Shown piece by piece: positions 7,699 to 15,671 of a stretch of 64,000 nucleotides of DNA. The DNA is from Nocardioides sp. (lineage in GTDB: Bacteria > Actinomycetota > Actinomycetes > Propionibacteriales > Nocardioidaceae), in the NCBI RefSeq assembly GCF_014360585.1, contig NZ_JACIXG010000021.1, positions 1 to 64,000 on the forward strand, given 5' to 3'. How positions within the stretch are numbered: position 1 is the stretch's first letter; each line of letters begins with the position of its first letter. The notes under the pieces were generated by a model, which was not told the origin of the DNA, searched no databases, and saw nothing but the letters and a program-made list of their open reading frames with translations. Position numbers and translations under genes: made by a program.

Positions 7699-8448
7699 AT
7701 GACCTCGTTCGGCACAGTCGAATCCATCTGGACAGAACGACTCGGCAGTCTGCGCAACGTCGTGCGGCAGCGAGTGATCGCAGCCCAGCTGAGCGAGCAT
7801 CTGGGCGCGGTCGTGACGGTTCTGGACGGCGGGTGTGGCCAGGGCACCCAGGCCGTACTCCTCGCAGCCGGCGGGCTCCAGGTCACCGGGGTCGACCCGT
7901 CGAGTGACCTGCTGGAGCGACTCGACGAGGCGGCAGATGCGGCAGGGGTCGAGGTCCGTACGCTCGTGGGCACCCTGGACGATCTGGACGTGCTCCTTCG
8001 GGATGAGCAGTTCGACCTCGTCTGCGCGCACGGACTGCTGATGTACCTGCCGGACCCCGAAGCTGCGCTGCGTGCCCTCGCCAAGCAGGTACGCCCTGGT
8101 GGGCTGCTCTCCTTCACCGTGCGAAACGGCGATGCCCTCGCCCTCCGGCCGGGTCTTCGTGGCCAGTGGGCGAAGGCGCTAGCCGCGTTCGACGACATGA
8201 CCTACGTCAACGAGCTCGGCGCCGACGCCGAGGCGCACCGTCTCGAGGACGTGCTCGGCTGGTGCGAGAGGGCTGGCCTGAGCGTCGAGGCCTGGTACGG
8301 CGTGCGTGTCTTCACCGATGGGCGAGAAGCTGCGGAAGCCCCTGACCCTGACAGCCTTCAGGAATGCCTGGCGGCCGAGGTGGAAGCGGGCCGGCACGAT
8401 CCGTACCGTCGAGTGGCATCGCAGATTCACATCATCGCCCGAGCATGA
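7699..8448 (+). CDS. Class I SAM-dependent methyltransferase (SmtA/CmoM-like)
   Basis: A 249-residue Rossmann methyltransferase. Motif I is VLDGGCGQGTQAVLLA (near residue 45), the acidic ribose-binding residue is in VTGVDPS, and the post-motifs are FDLVCAHGLLMYLPDPEAAL and VRPGGLLSF. The early segment with VESIWTERLGSLRNVVRQRVI resembles the SmtA/CmoM branch. The ATG at 7699 fits the family; a GTG 15 nt upstream is an alternative. GACAAT sits 8 nt before the ATG and may be a leaderless -10. The substrate cannot be told. Confidence 0.8.
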   Translation: MTSFGTVESIWTERLGSLRNVVRQRVIAAQLSEHLGAVVTVLDGGCGQGTQAVLLAAGGLQVTGVDPSSDLLERLDEAADAAGVEVRTLVGTLDDLDVLLRDEQFDLVCAHGLLMYLPDPEAALRALAKQVRPGGLLSFTVRNGDALALRPGLRGQWAKALAAFDDMTYVNELGADAEAHRLEDVLGWCERAGLSVEAWYGVRVFTDGREAAEAPDPDSLQECLAAEVEAGRHDPYRRVASQIHIIARA

Positions 8449-8536
8449 CCTGCGGGCCGGGGCCCCTGCCCGAGTGTCCCCATGGCGTGGATAACCAGGT
8501 GCGCGCGGGAGTGGGAGGTGGCTAGTTTGGGCGCCG

Positions 8537-9277
8537 ATGCGAGAACCAGACAACGCCTTCGCGGACCCTCGTCAAGCCGTGCTCTACGACGTACTCGACG
8601 ACGATCGCTCCGACCTCGATGTCTATGTCGCGATCGCAGCGGAGCTCGGTGCTCGTCACGTCGTCGACATCGGGTGCGGGACGGGATCGCTAGCCGTTCG
8701 GCTGGCCGGTGAAGGGCTCTTCGTCGTCGGCGTCGACCCGGCCACGGCATCCCTCGACGTCGCCCGCACCAAGCCGCACGCCGACCGAGTCACCTGGATC
8801 AACGGTGACGCCACCGCCCTCGCCGGCCTCTCCGTAGACGCCGACATGGCGGTCATGACCGGCAACGTCGCACAGGTCTTCGTCTCCGACTCCGACTGGT
8901 CCGACACGTTGGCCGCGGTCCATGCCGCGCTCCGTCCCGGCGGCTGGTTCGTCTTCGAGACTCGTGTACCCGAGGTCCGAGCGTGGGAGGGCTGGGACAT
9001 CGCGCCAACCACTGTCGAACTCCCCGACGACCGCTTAGCTGTCGTCACGCGCACGGTCACCGCAGTCCACTTCCCGCTGGTCACATTCGAGGAGTCGACC
9101 ACCATCGGCGACGAGATCCTGACGTCGACCTCGACCCTCCGCTTCCGCGACCGTCCGGAGGTCGAGCACGACCTCCTCTCCCATGGCTTCGCCGTGAGCG
9201 ACGTACGCGACGCACCCGACCGGCCGGGCAAGGAGCATGTCTTCGTGGCCCGTGCGCTCGATCGGCGGGCGGAATGA
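8537..9277 (+). CDS. Class I SAM-dependent methyltransferase
   Basis: A 246-residue protein with the methyltransferase signature HVVDIGCGTGSLAVRLA, the acidic residue in VVGVDPATASLDVAR, and LRPGGWFVFETR. It differs clearly from the methyltransferase just upstream (7699-8448), with a longer C-terminal beta region (VVTRTVTAVHFPLVTFEEST). TAGTTT lies 10 nt before the ATG. It is the more typical Methyltransf_11/25 type; the substrate is unknown. The gene is convergent with the small minus-strand reading frame at 9285-9569. Confidence 0.8.
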   Translation: MREPDNAFADPRQAVLYDVLDDDRSDLDVYVAIAAELGARHVVDIGCGTGSLAVRLAGEGLFVVGVDPATASLDVARTKPHADRVTWINGDATALAGLSVDADMAVMTGNVAQVFVSDSDWSDTLAAVHAALRPGGWFVFETRVPEVRAWEGWDIAPTTVELPDDRLAVVTRTVTAVHFPLVTFEESTTIGDEILTSTSTLRFRDRPEVEHDLLSHGFAVSDVRDAPDRPGKEHVFVARALDRRAE

Positions 9278-9284
9278 TGCCGGA

Positions 9285-9569
9285 TCAGGTCGCTCCAGCG
9301 GCGTCGACCGTGCCGTCGGACCAAGTGATCCCGATCTGGATCGAGGCTCGTGCTCGCGGTCTCTCGGCGTAAAGGTAGAGCTCGACCTCGGCCGGACGTC
9401 GATTCCAATAAGCAGTGTGCGAGCCGTCTGCCTTGAAGTCCATGTCGTCGGCGGCGCCGAGGGCAACGTCGATCGACTCGATGAGGGCAGCCAAACCAGG
9501 CCGCACCGCGTCGGCGCCGTCGGTGAGCCAAAAGGTATGACCAGAAGTGATCAACGTGCCCATCCGCAC
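9285..9569 (-). CDS. Small hypothetical protein, possibly a fragment
   Basis: A 94-residue reading frame with protein-like composition (ALGAADDMDFKADGSHTAYW, PAEVELYLYAERP), beginning at a GTG, with an ATG two codons later. It is not recognised. Its start overlaps the decayed end of the phosphatase pseudogene in another frame. It may be a real small gene or part of the same damaged locus. Confidence 0.4.
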   Translation of the reverse strand: MRMGTLITSGHTFWLTDGADAVRPGLAALIESIDVALGAADDMDFKADGSHTAYWNRRPAEVELYLYAERPRARASIQIGITWSDGTVDAAGAT

Positions 9570-10192
9570 TGAGCATCAGACCGGAGTTGGTCGTGCACCA
9601 TGGCTCTGTGGTCTCCACGACCACGCTGGAGGAGTCGTTCTCCGCGTTGACGACGTTGTTCGGTTGCCGTTCGGCGAGGGCGGTGCTCGGCTCCAACCCG
9701 AGCAGCTGCTTGAGGAGAACTCGGCCGATCATCTCGTGAGAGACGATGAGCGGCCGGCGAACGCCTGTCTGAGTGATCGCGCCAAGGGCTGCGGCAGCGC
9801 GCGTCGGCATCGGCGTAACTCTCGCCGTTGAGGAAGGTCCAGACGTACTTGTCGCGGGCTCGTTCGTCGAACGCTCCTGGAAACCGTTCGTCGATCTGCG
9901 CTTCGCTCAGACCTGCCATGTCCCCGTGGTGGATCTCAGCCAGATCGGTGAGTTCGATGCGTGGTAGGGAGAGTTGGTGGCTGATGATCTTTGCAGTCTC
10001 GACCGCCCGACCGAGCGGGCTGTGGAACAAGCCGCCGATGGCGTGACCGCGAAGCGCCTCGGCTACCGCGACCGCTTGCACTCGTCCACGCTCTGTCAGT
10101 GGGGAGTCGAGTTGTCCTTGGCGCCGCCGCTCGCGGTTCCATTCGGTCTCCCCGTGGCGAGCCAGGTAGACGGTCTCGAAGAGGCTTCGCAT
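9563..10192 (-). pseudogene. Histidine phosphatase family gene broken by a frameshift
   Basis: The first 131 codons are a clean phosphoglycerate-mutase-like start: VYLARHGETEWN (the RHG catalytic motif), SPLGRAVETAKII and IHHGDMAGLSEAQIDERFPG. After NGESYADADAR the frame is lost. The C-terminal half continues in another frame as AAAALGAITQTG, PLIVSHEMIGRVLLKQLLGL (the second catalytic His) and NNVVNAENDSSSVVV. The break falls at a GCGCGCG run at 9797-9803; one extra base or loss of one GC unit explains it. The downstream frame has no nearby stop, so further decay is possible. A sequencing error cannot be excluded. Confidence 0.7.
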
Positions 10193-10331
10193 GGCCCGAG
10201 ACTCTCACGACGTGAAGCTGACCTGCGAGGAGGTTACGAAGGTACGGTTGGTCGGTTGAAATCCTTTGCCGGCTTGCCAGAAACGTGCCGGACGACCTTC
10301 CTCTTTTCGCAGGTCAGAGGTAGAATCAGGC

Positions 10332-11654
10332 ATGGAATCACGGCTCGGGACAACCCCCACTCATGACCTCCTCGCCAGCCTTGCGCAGACCCGCGTGGAC
10401 GAGGTCAGGGCAGCCAACGACCGGCTCATATTGGTTGCGTCCTATCTGCTGGAGCGGCCACCGCGCAGCTCTGATGATGTCGCCTACGACCGTGATGCGG
10501 GTCTATTCGGGGATCGTGCACTCAGCCTCGCGGGAAAAGGTACAGCCGACATCTCGGAGTTCGCGGTCATGGAGCTCGGGCCGGTGTTGGGGATGCCGTT
10601 GGGATCCGTACGTCGGTTGGCCGGCGACGTGATGGAGCTGGCGCAGCGGCTGCCGAGGGTGTGGGCGCGGATCCTGGACTACTCGGTCGAGGGATGGCGC
10701 GCGCGACAGGTCGCCGAGCTCACCAAGAAGCTCTCACCGGAGGCGGCTGGCTGGGTCGATGCCCAGGTCGCGCCGATCCTGCACAAGCGGGGCCGGGTCA
10801 CCATCTCGCGCATGGTCGAGAAGGCCTTCGCGATGTTCGATCCCGAGGGTGCCGCGCTCGCGGCCGAGGAGAAGGCCGAGCAGTTCCGCGTCGATGTCGA
10901 TCTCAACGCACCGACACTGTTCGACGAGGACCCGGGCCGGCTCGGCGACGGACCGGCGACCGGTCACGCTCATGTCGACGCGACCATGGATCTCGCCGAC
11001 GCCGCCGACCTCGAGAACGCTGTGGCTGCGATCGCCCGGGACCTCGCCGAGGACGACCGCTTCGGCGGGTGGTCCATCGGCCGCCGCCGGGCCAAGGCAC
11101 TCGGCGAGCTTGCTCGCCGCTACACCGCTGGCGCTGAGGCGACCGGCACCGCGCGAGTGCTCCATCTCTACTGCCACGTGGACCAAGGCGACTTACGTGG
11201 GACGGGCCTGGTCAGTGTCGACAACTACGGCGCGATCGTGCCGCTCGAGCGTGTTGACGAGTGGGCGCTGGCTCCCGGCACCGTCGTGCGTCCCGTCAAG
11301 GTCATCGACCTGAATGCCGAGATCTCCCGCGACGGCTATGTACCGTCGGCGACCCAGCACGAACAGGCCGCGCTCATCGCCGGCGGCACCTGCGTCTACC
11401 CAGGTTGCACTCGATCGGCTTGGCTGGCTGACACCGAACACCTCGAGGCGTACGCCGACGGAGGCCAGACCGCCTCGTCGAACCTCGCCAAGACCTGCCG
11501 CAGCCACCACCGCCTCAAGACCTTCGGCGACTGGACCTACACCCAGCCCACCCCGGGCACGTTCGTCTGGCGCTCGCCGCTCGGCTTCGAGTACGTCCGC
11601 CTCCCCGATGGAACCTATGAGCCGCTGACCGATCAAGTCGCCCGAGCCTGCTGA
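10332..11654 (+). CDS. DUF222 and HNH endonuclease domain protein
   Basis: A 440-residue protein. An N-terminal DUF222 helical region (about 10-300) contains LGPVLGMPLGSVRRLAGDV and KKLSPEAAGWVDAQVAPIL. A C-terminal HNH motif follows: CVYPGCTRSAWLADTEHLE, GQTASSNLAKTCRSHHRLK. The paired cysteines and the DTEH/HH residues are the metal and catalytic set. The ATG at 10332 follows TAGAAT by 5 nt. The family is highly multiplied in actinobacteria and is suspected of mobile behaviour, though no terminal repeats were found here. It lies between two damaged genes. Confidence 0.88.
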   Translation: MESRLGTTPTHDLLASLAQTRVDEVRAANDRLILVASYLLERPPRSSDDVAYDRDAGLFGDRALSLAGKGTADISEFAVMELGPVLGMPLGSVRRLAGDVMELAQRLPRVWARILDYSVEGWRARQVAELTKKLSPEAAGWVDAQVAPILHKRGRVTISRMVEKAFAMFDPEGAALAAEEKAEQFRVDVDLNAPTLFDEDPGRLGDGPATGHAHVDATMDLADAADLENAVAAIARDLAEDDRFGGWSIGRRRAKALGELARRYTAGAEATGTARVLHLYCHVDQGDLRGTGLVSVDNYGAIVPLERVDEWALAPGTVVRPVKVIDLNAEISRDGYVPSATQHEQAALIAGGTCVYPGCTRSAWLADTEHLEAYADGGQTASSNLAKTCRSHHRLKTFGDWTYTQPTPGTFVWRSPLGFEYVRLPDGTYEPLTDQVARAC

Positions 11655-11682
11655 GTCGACCGGCCCGCATACGGTTGGCGCT

Positions 11683-11940
11683 GTGCCGCTCATCCCTCTG
11701 GATCTCGACGGGACCTTGGTCGACCAAGCTGCGGCTGCCCGAGCGTGGTCGGCTGGATTCGTCGAGCGGTGGCAGCTCCCAACGGGCGAGGTCGAAGCGG
11801 TGGCAGAAGCCTTGACCGCTCGTCGCCCCAAAGGCGAGGTGTTCGGTCGGCTCGTCAACCAGCTCGGGCTGCCTATCGATCCCGGCAAGCTGTGGCGCGA
11901 CCACCGCTCGCGTATGCCGATGCTCGCCGCGGGCCATCCT
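11683..11940 (+). pseudogene. HAD-family hydrolase remnant (N-terminal cap only)
   Basis: A GTG start leads into LDLDGTLVDQAAAARAWS, the DxDGT nucleophile motif I of HAD phosphatases, then cap-domain text (WRDHRSRMPMLAAG). Homology-like character ends near 11940, and motifs II-IV (the core Ser/Thr, Lys and acidic pair) are absent. A full enzyme needs about 200-230 residues, so this is a truncated copy. It sits beside the DUF222/HNH gene. Confidence 0.6.
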
Positions 11941-12005
11941 GATGAGCCAACCCAGCACGACGCTGCCCTGAGCACACACCGGCCCGCTGGCTCCGGGCAG
12001 ATCAC

Positions 12006-12548
12006 TCAGCGGAGAACCATGACGACGACCTCGAGCCCGTCGCTGTCGGGTGCGCCGGCGAGCCAGTCCGGGCGCGTGCGGAGCACCTCGGTCCAACCGG
12101 TCGACTCGTAGAGCTTCATGGCAGCGGGGAAGGCAGGCACGACCTCGAGACACGGGCGGCCGCTGGAGTTGCGGATACGGTCGACTGCTGTGCGGAGCAG
12201 CGTGCGGCCGAGGCCCGTACGTCGGGCGGCGGAGCCGACGAAGAAGGCGCTGAGCCAGACGAGGTCCTCGACGTCGCAGCCGTGCGCTGCCGCGCAGGCT
12301 CGGTCGAGCTCGTCACCGCCGTTGGCGCCGGTGTGCCTCGCGGTCGTGGCGATGTGCCCGACGGGAGCCCCGTCGACGGTTGCGGTCCAGGCGTCGACGG
12401 CGTCGCCGAAGTGGAGGAAGTCGCTGACCGGGAACGGCAATGGGTTGCGCACGGGGTACCGGGTCAGTGGTTGTTGCTCGATCAGCGCCTCGGCCAGCGC
12501 CGGCAGGTCCTCCGTGAGCCGCGGGCGTACGACATGTGTCACGGGCAC
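12006..12548 (-). CDS. GNAT family N-acetyltransferase
   Basis: A 180-residue acetyltransferase beginning with GTG. The acetyl-CoA loop is AARRTGLGRTLLRTAVDRIR (R/QxxGxG/A), preceded by the beta-4 strand VEDLVWLSAFFVG and followed by CLEVVPAFPAAMKLYESTGW, the usual C-terminal signature. It is the last gene of the minus-strand set Ddn-like, SnoaL-like, GNAT, with only 10 nt to its upstream neighbour, so co-transcription is likely. The substrate is unknown. Confidence 0.85.
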   Translation of the reverse strand: MPVTHVVRPRLTEDLPALAEALIEQQPLTRYPVRNPLPFPVSDFLHFGDAVDAWTATVDGAPVGHIATTARHTGANGGDELDRACAAAHGCDVEDLVWLSAFFVGSAARRTGLGRTLLRTAVDRIRNSSGRPCLEVVPAFPAAMKLYESTGWTEVLRTRPDWLAGAPDSDGLEVVVMVLR

Positions 12549-12558
12549 ATGGTGCCGG

Positions 12559-12990
12559 TCAGAACCCGCGGGTCCAAGTGACTTCCTCGTGGAGCCTGCG
12601 GGAGCGCCAGCCCTGGGGCGTACGGACGAAGGTGTGGCGGTAGAGGCCGCCGACCTCGACGACGCGTTCCCCGTCGGAGCCGTCGGAGATGACCATGGGG
12701 TTGTCGAAGTAGGCGACGATCTCTGCCTCGTCGCCGGAGTCGGCGAAGCCGTAGGAGATCTGGCCGACGGTGTGCAGGCGCTTGCTGGAGAAGGCGGGGA
12801 GCATCTCGGCGAGCCAGGCTTTGACCTCGGGAAATGCGCCGACGGTGCCGCCGGACTCGGAGTAGTCGATCGCGGCGTCGGGGGTGAAGACGGTGTCGAG
12901 GGCGTCCCAGTCGCCGGTGTCGACGGCGAGGGTGTAGCGGGTCAGGGCGTCGGCGATCTCGGCGCGGTCAATCAGCATCTGCAGGTCCAT
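12559..12990 (-). CDS. SnoaL-like (NTF2 superfamily) protein
   Basis: A 143-residue protein with the common start LIDRAEIADALTRYTLAVDTGDWDAL, then FTPDAAIDYSESGGTVG and LHTVGQISYGFADSGDEAEIVAYFDNP, and a C-terminal GGLYRHTFVRTPQGWRSRRL. This is the SnoaL_4-type NTF2 fold found in small steroid- or polyketide-active proteins and often next to dioxygenase or steroid genes. The ATG at 12990 has GGAGA 5 nt upstream. It lies 11 nt after the Ddn-like gene in a unit that a KstR box probably controls, so a steroid-linked isomerase or hydratase role is plausible but unproven. Confidence 0.82.
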   Translation of the reverse strand: MDLQMLIDRAEIADALTRYTLAVDTGDWDALDTVFTPDAAIDYSESGGTVGAFPEVKAWLAEMLPAFSSKRLHTVGQISYGFADSGDEAEIVAYFDNPMVISDGSDGERVVEVGGLYRHTFVRTPQGWRSRRLHEEVTWTRGF

Positions 12991-13001
12991 GGCTGTCTCC
13001 T

Positions 13002-13481
13002 TCAGCGTGGGGAGAGGACGATGACCGGGATCTCCCGGTCGGTCCAGGTCTGGTAGGTCTCGAAGTCCGCGTACGTCTCCAGCAGCTGAGGCCAAAGCGC
13101 GGCCCGCTCCGACGGGTCGGCGACACGCGCGCGGACCAGGCGGCGGCCGCCGCGGGGGAGGCGGACGGCAACGTCCGGCTGGGCGCGCAGGTTGGCGACC
13201 CACTGCGGGTCCTTGGGAAGTCCGCCCTGAGAGCCGACGATCACGAGATCGGCACCCGAGCGCATGAACAGCAGGGGAGTGGTGAAGGTGCGGCCCGACT
13301 TCCGGCCGACGTGCTCGAGCAGCAGGACCGGGGCCGGCTTGTGCCAGCCGGCCATCACTCGCCACTTCCCGCCGACCCGGCCGTTGGTCAGCTTGAACAG
13401 CGCGGTGTTGGCGCGGGCGCCGTACTTGATGATCTTCGCTGTCGCCGGCGAATCGAGGCCGGGAGGACGTTCTGAGGGCAT
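13002..13481 (-). CDS. Deazaflavin (F420)-dependent nitroreductase family protein
   Basis: A 159-residue protein of the Ddn/F420 split-barrel family. Segments are NGRVGGKWRVMAGWHKPAPVL, HVGRKSGRTFTTPLLFMRSG, LVIVGSQGGLPKDPQWVANL and PDVAVRLPRGGRRLVRARVA. These proteins use reduced F420 to reduce enones, quinones or nitro groups. The ATG at 13481 is preceded by GGAGA. It heads the minus-strand unit and is divergent from an F420-type luciferase-like gene across a KstR box (13536-13549), which suggests a steroid enone or intermediate as substrate. That substrate is inference. Confidence 0.85.
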   Translation of the reverse strand: MPSERPPGLDSPATAKIIKYGARANTALFKLTNGRVGGKWRVMAGWHKPAPVLLLEHVGRKSGRTFTTPLLFMRSGADLVIVGSQGGLPKDPQWVANLRAQPDVAVRLPRGGRRLVRARVADPSERAALWPQLLETYADFETYQTWTDREIPVIVLSPR

Positions 13482-13498
13482 GCATGTCTCCTTGTAGG

Positions 13499-13517
13499 GG
13501 TCTCGACAAGCTCGACC
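13499..13517. repeat. Dispersed GGTCTCGACA repeat, short form
   Basis: GGTCTCGACAAGCTCGACC in the leader of the Ddn-like gene; it differs by one base from the copy in kshA. Confidence 0.75.
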
Positions 13518-13535
13518 ACCGGGGTAGCACAAACA

Positions 13536-13549
13536 TAGAACACGTTCTA
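13536..13549. promoter_or_regulatory. KstR-type operator between Ddn-like and luciferase-like genes
   Basis: TAGAACACGTTCTA is a full match to TNNAACNNGTTNNA and a perfect palindrome. It overlaps TAGTGT (13548-13553), a -10 box placed 6 nt before the ATG at 13560. Its location between divergent genes should control both. Confidence 0.88.
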
Positions 13550-13559
13550 GTGTTGGTGC

Positions 13560-14465
13560 ATGCGCTTCACCTATGCCGAGGCAATGACGCAGGCCGACTA
13601 CTACGCACCGTTGGCCCAGGCGGCCGAGCGAGCGGGCTACACCAGCATGACCGTCGCTGACAGCCTGATCTATCCCGAGGAGTCCGACTCGACCTATCCC
13701 TACACCGACACCGGTGACCGGGAGTTCCTGCAGGGCAAGGAGTTCATCGAGGCGTTCGTCCTCTGCGCTCACCTGTTCGCGGTGACCGAGACGCTGCGCC
13801 TGACGCCGTTCGTGGTGAAGCTCCCGGTGCGCCCACCTGTCCTGGCCGCCAAGCAGGCCTCGAGCCTCGCCTTCCTCTCGGGCAACCGGCTCGGGCTCGG
13901 TGTCGGTCTGTCCCCCTGGCCGGAGGACTTCGCCGCCCTCGGCGTCGACTGGAAGCGCCGCGGGAAGCGGATGGACGAGTGCATGGACATCCTGCGTGGC
14001 CTCACTGCGCCGGCGGCCTCTCCGGATGGCCCGGACCAGGACTACTTCGGCTATGACGGCGAGTTCTACAAGTTCGAGCCGCTCCAGCAGCGCCCCGCGC
14101 CGACGGAGAAGATCCCGCTCCTCGTGGGCGGCCATGCCGATGCCGCGCTCCGCCGCGCGGTCGTCAAGGGTGACGGCTGGATGCACGCCGGCGGTGACGG
14201 CGAGGAGCTCGACCGCCTGCTGGCGCGCCTCGCCGAGATCCGGCGCGCGGAGGGTGATACCCGCGACGACTTCGAGATCCACGTGATCAGCTACGACGCG
14301 TACGACCTCGACGGGATCAAGCGGCTCGAGGAGAAGGGCGTCACCGACTGCATCGTCGGGTTCCGCGACCCCTATGTGAAGGGTCCCGATCCTGAGCCGC
14401 TGGAGAAGAAGATCAAGCACCTGGAGTGGTACGGGGAGAACATCATCGCGAAGGCTGGGCAGTGA
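13560..14465 (+). CDS. Luciferase-like (F420-type) oxidoreductase
   Basis: A 301-residue TIM-barrel monooxygenase/oxidoreductase of the LLM class. Typical segments are MRFTYAEAMTQADYYAPLAQ, VLAAKQASSLAFLSGNRLGLGVGLSPWPEDF, RMDECMDILRG, PLLVGGHADAALRRAVVKGDGW and DCIVGFRDPY. The pattern favours an F420-dependent rather than FMN-dependent member. The ATG lies 6 nt after a -10 box overlapped by a KstR operator. It overlaps the next gene by 4 nt (GTGA). Mycobacterial steroid clusters also carry LLM genes (for example Rv3520c). The reaction is unknown. Confidence 0.85.
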   Translation: MRFTYAEAMTQADYYAPLAQAAERAGYTSMTVADSLIYPEESDSTYPYTDTGDREFLQGKEFIEAFVLCAHLFAVTETLRLTPFVVKLPVRPPVLAAKQASSLAFLSGNRLGLGVGLSPWPEDFAALGVDWKRRGKRMDECMDILRGLTAPAASPDGPDQDYFGYDGEFYKFEPLQQRPAPTEKIPLLVGGHADAALRRAVVKGDGWMHAGGDGEELDRLLARLAEIRRAEGDTRDDFEIHVISYDAYDLDGIKRLEEKGVTDCIVGFRDPYVKGPDPEPLEKKIKHLEWYGENIIAKAGQ

Positions 14466-15628
14466 CCGAGCAGAGCGCGGCGTATGGCCTGACCGAACCG
14501 CTCCAGCAGGCGATCGCGGAGGCGGAGGAGCTGATCGCCAACGCGCCGTTCATCCGCACCGACGCCGACCGGCTGGAGGGTTATGAGTATCTCTCCGGCC
14601 GGATCCGGATGGCGATGCAGACGGCGTTCGACTACGACCTCGAGCAGCCGCTCTTCGTGAACCCCACCCACCAGTTCTCCAAGCAGGGCCTGGACAACCC
14701 CGACGCGATCTACTTCAACGCCTACCTGCGAGAGGGCGTCGAGTACGTCGTCCGCGGCCGCCGCGGGACCAGCGCCGACCTCTCCTTCCAGGTGATGGGT
14801 GGCGCCTACACCGCGGACTCCGCGGCGACGAGCCTGATGGCCTTCGACGACCGCAAGCTTCAGTTCGAGGACGATGGGTCCTTCGAGTTCACCTTCACCG
14901 CCGAGCCCGGCGCGAAGACGCTGATCGTGCGCGAGGTCTTCAACGACTGGGACACCGAGACCCGCGGCACGATCACGATCGAGCGCCCCGACACCCTCGG
15001 CCGCCCGCGCCGGCCGCTCACCCAGGACCTGCTCCGGAAGAAGTACGAGGTCGCCGCCCGGACGCTGACCGGCTCGATCCAGACGTGGTTCGCCTTCCCC
15101 CAGTTCTTCCAGTACAAGGAGCCGGTGAACACGCTCACCGTGCCGGCCCGAACGCCGGGCGGGCTGGAGTCGCAGTTCTCCTCGATCGGTCACTATGAGC
15201 TCGCCGAGGACGAGGCGCTCCTGGTGGAGGTGCCGCGCTGTGACGACTGCAGCTATCAGGCCATCCAGATCGGCTCGGACTGGTACGCCTCGACCGACTA
15301 CGAGACCCACCAGACCAGCCTCACCAAGGCGCAGGCGGTCACCGACCCCGACGGCGTGATGCGGTTCGTGATCTCCGAGAATCCGCCGCTGCGCGGGAAG
15401 CCGATCGCGAACTGGCTCGAGACCACCGGCCACCGGACCGGCTCGATGATGCTGCGCTGGCAGAGGCTCGAACGTGACCTCACCGCAGCCGACGGGCCGA
15501 CGGTCCGCAAGGTGAGCATGTCCGAGGTGCGCGATCTGCTTCCGCACGGCGAGACGTTGAACCCTGGGGAGTATGCCGAGAGGATCGCCGCACGTCAGCG
15601 GGCAGTTGCGCGCAGGATGCTCAGCTAG
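14462..15628 (+). CDS. DUF1214-like protein of the steroid regulon
   Basis: A 388-residue protein of unknown function. It starts at a GTG overlapping the previous stop and has a helical N-terminus (LQQAIAEAEELIANAPFIRT). A beta-rich body follows (RGRRGTSADLSFQVMGGAY, FEFTFTAEPGAKTLIVREVF), then a C-terminal domain with VEVPRCDDCSYQAIQIGSDWY. The C-terminal part recalls DUF1214, and gene context resembles mycobacterial Rv3531c, which sits beside an SDR and a sulfotransferase as here (18129-20097). It is translationally coupled to the luciferase-like gene and should share its KstR control. The domain assignment is tentative. Confidence 0.7.
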   Translation: MTEQSAAYGLTEPLQQAIAEAEELIANAPFIRTDADRLEGYEYLSGRIRMAMQTAFDYDLEQPLFVNPTHQFSKQGLDNPDAIYFNAYLREGVEYVVRGRRGTSADLSFQVMGGAYTADSAATSLMAFDDRKLQFEDDGSFEFTFTAEPGAKTLIVREVFNDWDTETRGTITIERPDTLGRPRRPLTQDLLRKKYEVAARTLTGSIQTWFAFPQFFQYKEPVNTLTVPARTPGGLESQFSSIGHYELAEDEALLVEVPRCDDCSYQAIQIGSDWYASTDYETHQTSLTKAQAVTDPDGVMRFVISENPPLRGKPIANWLETTGHRTGSMMLRWQRLERDLTAADGPTVRKVSMSEVRDLLPHGETLNPGEYAERIAARQRAVARRMLS

Positions 15629-15657
15629 GGGGTCGCGACGCGACGGCGTACGGCCCC

Positions 15658-15663
15658 TATGAT
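15658..15663 (+). promoter_or_regulatory. -10 box of the kinase-KAP gene
   Basis: TATGAT ends 8 nt before the ATG at 15672, the spacing of a leaderless actinobacterial promoter. This separates the gene from the KstR-controlled unit upstream. Confidence 0.6.
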
Positions 15664-15671
15664 TGCCGCCC

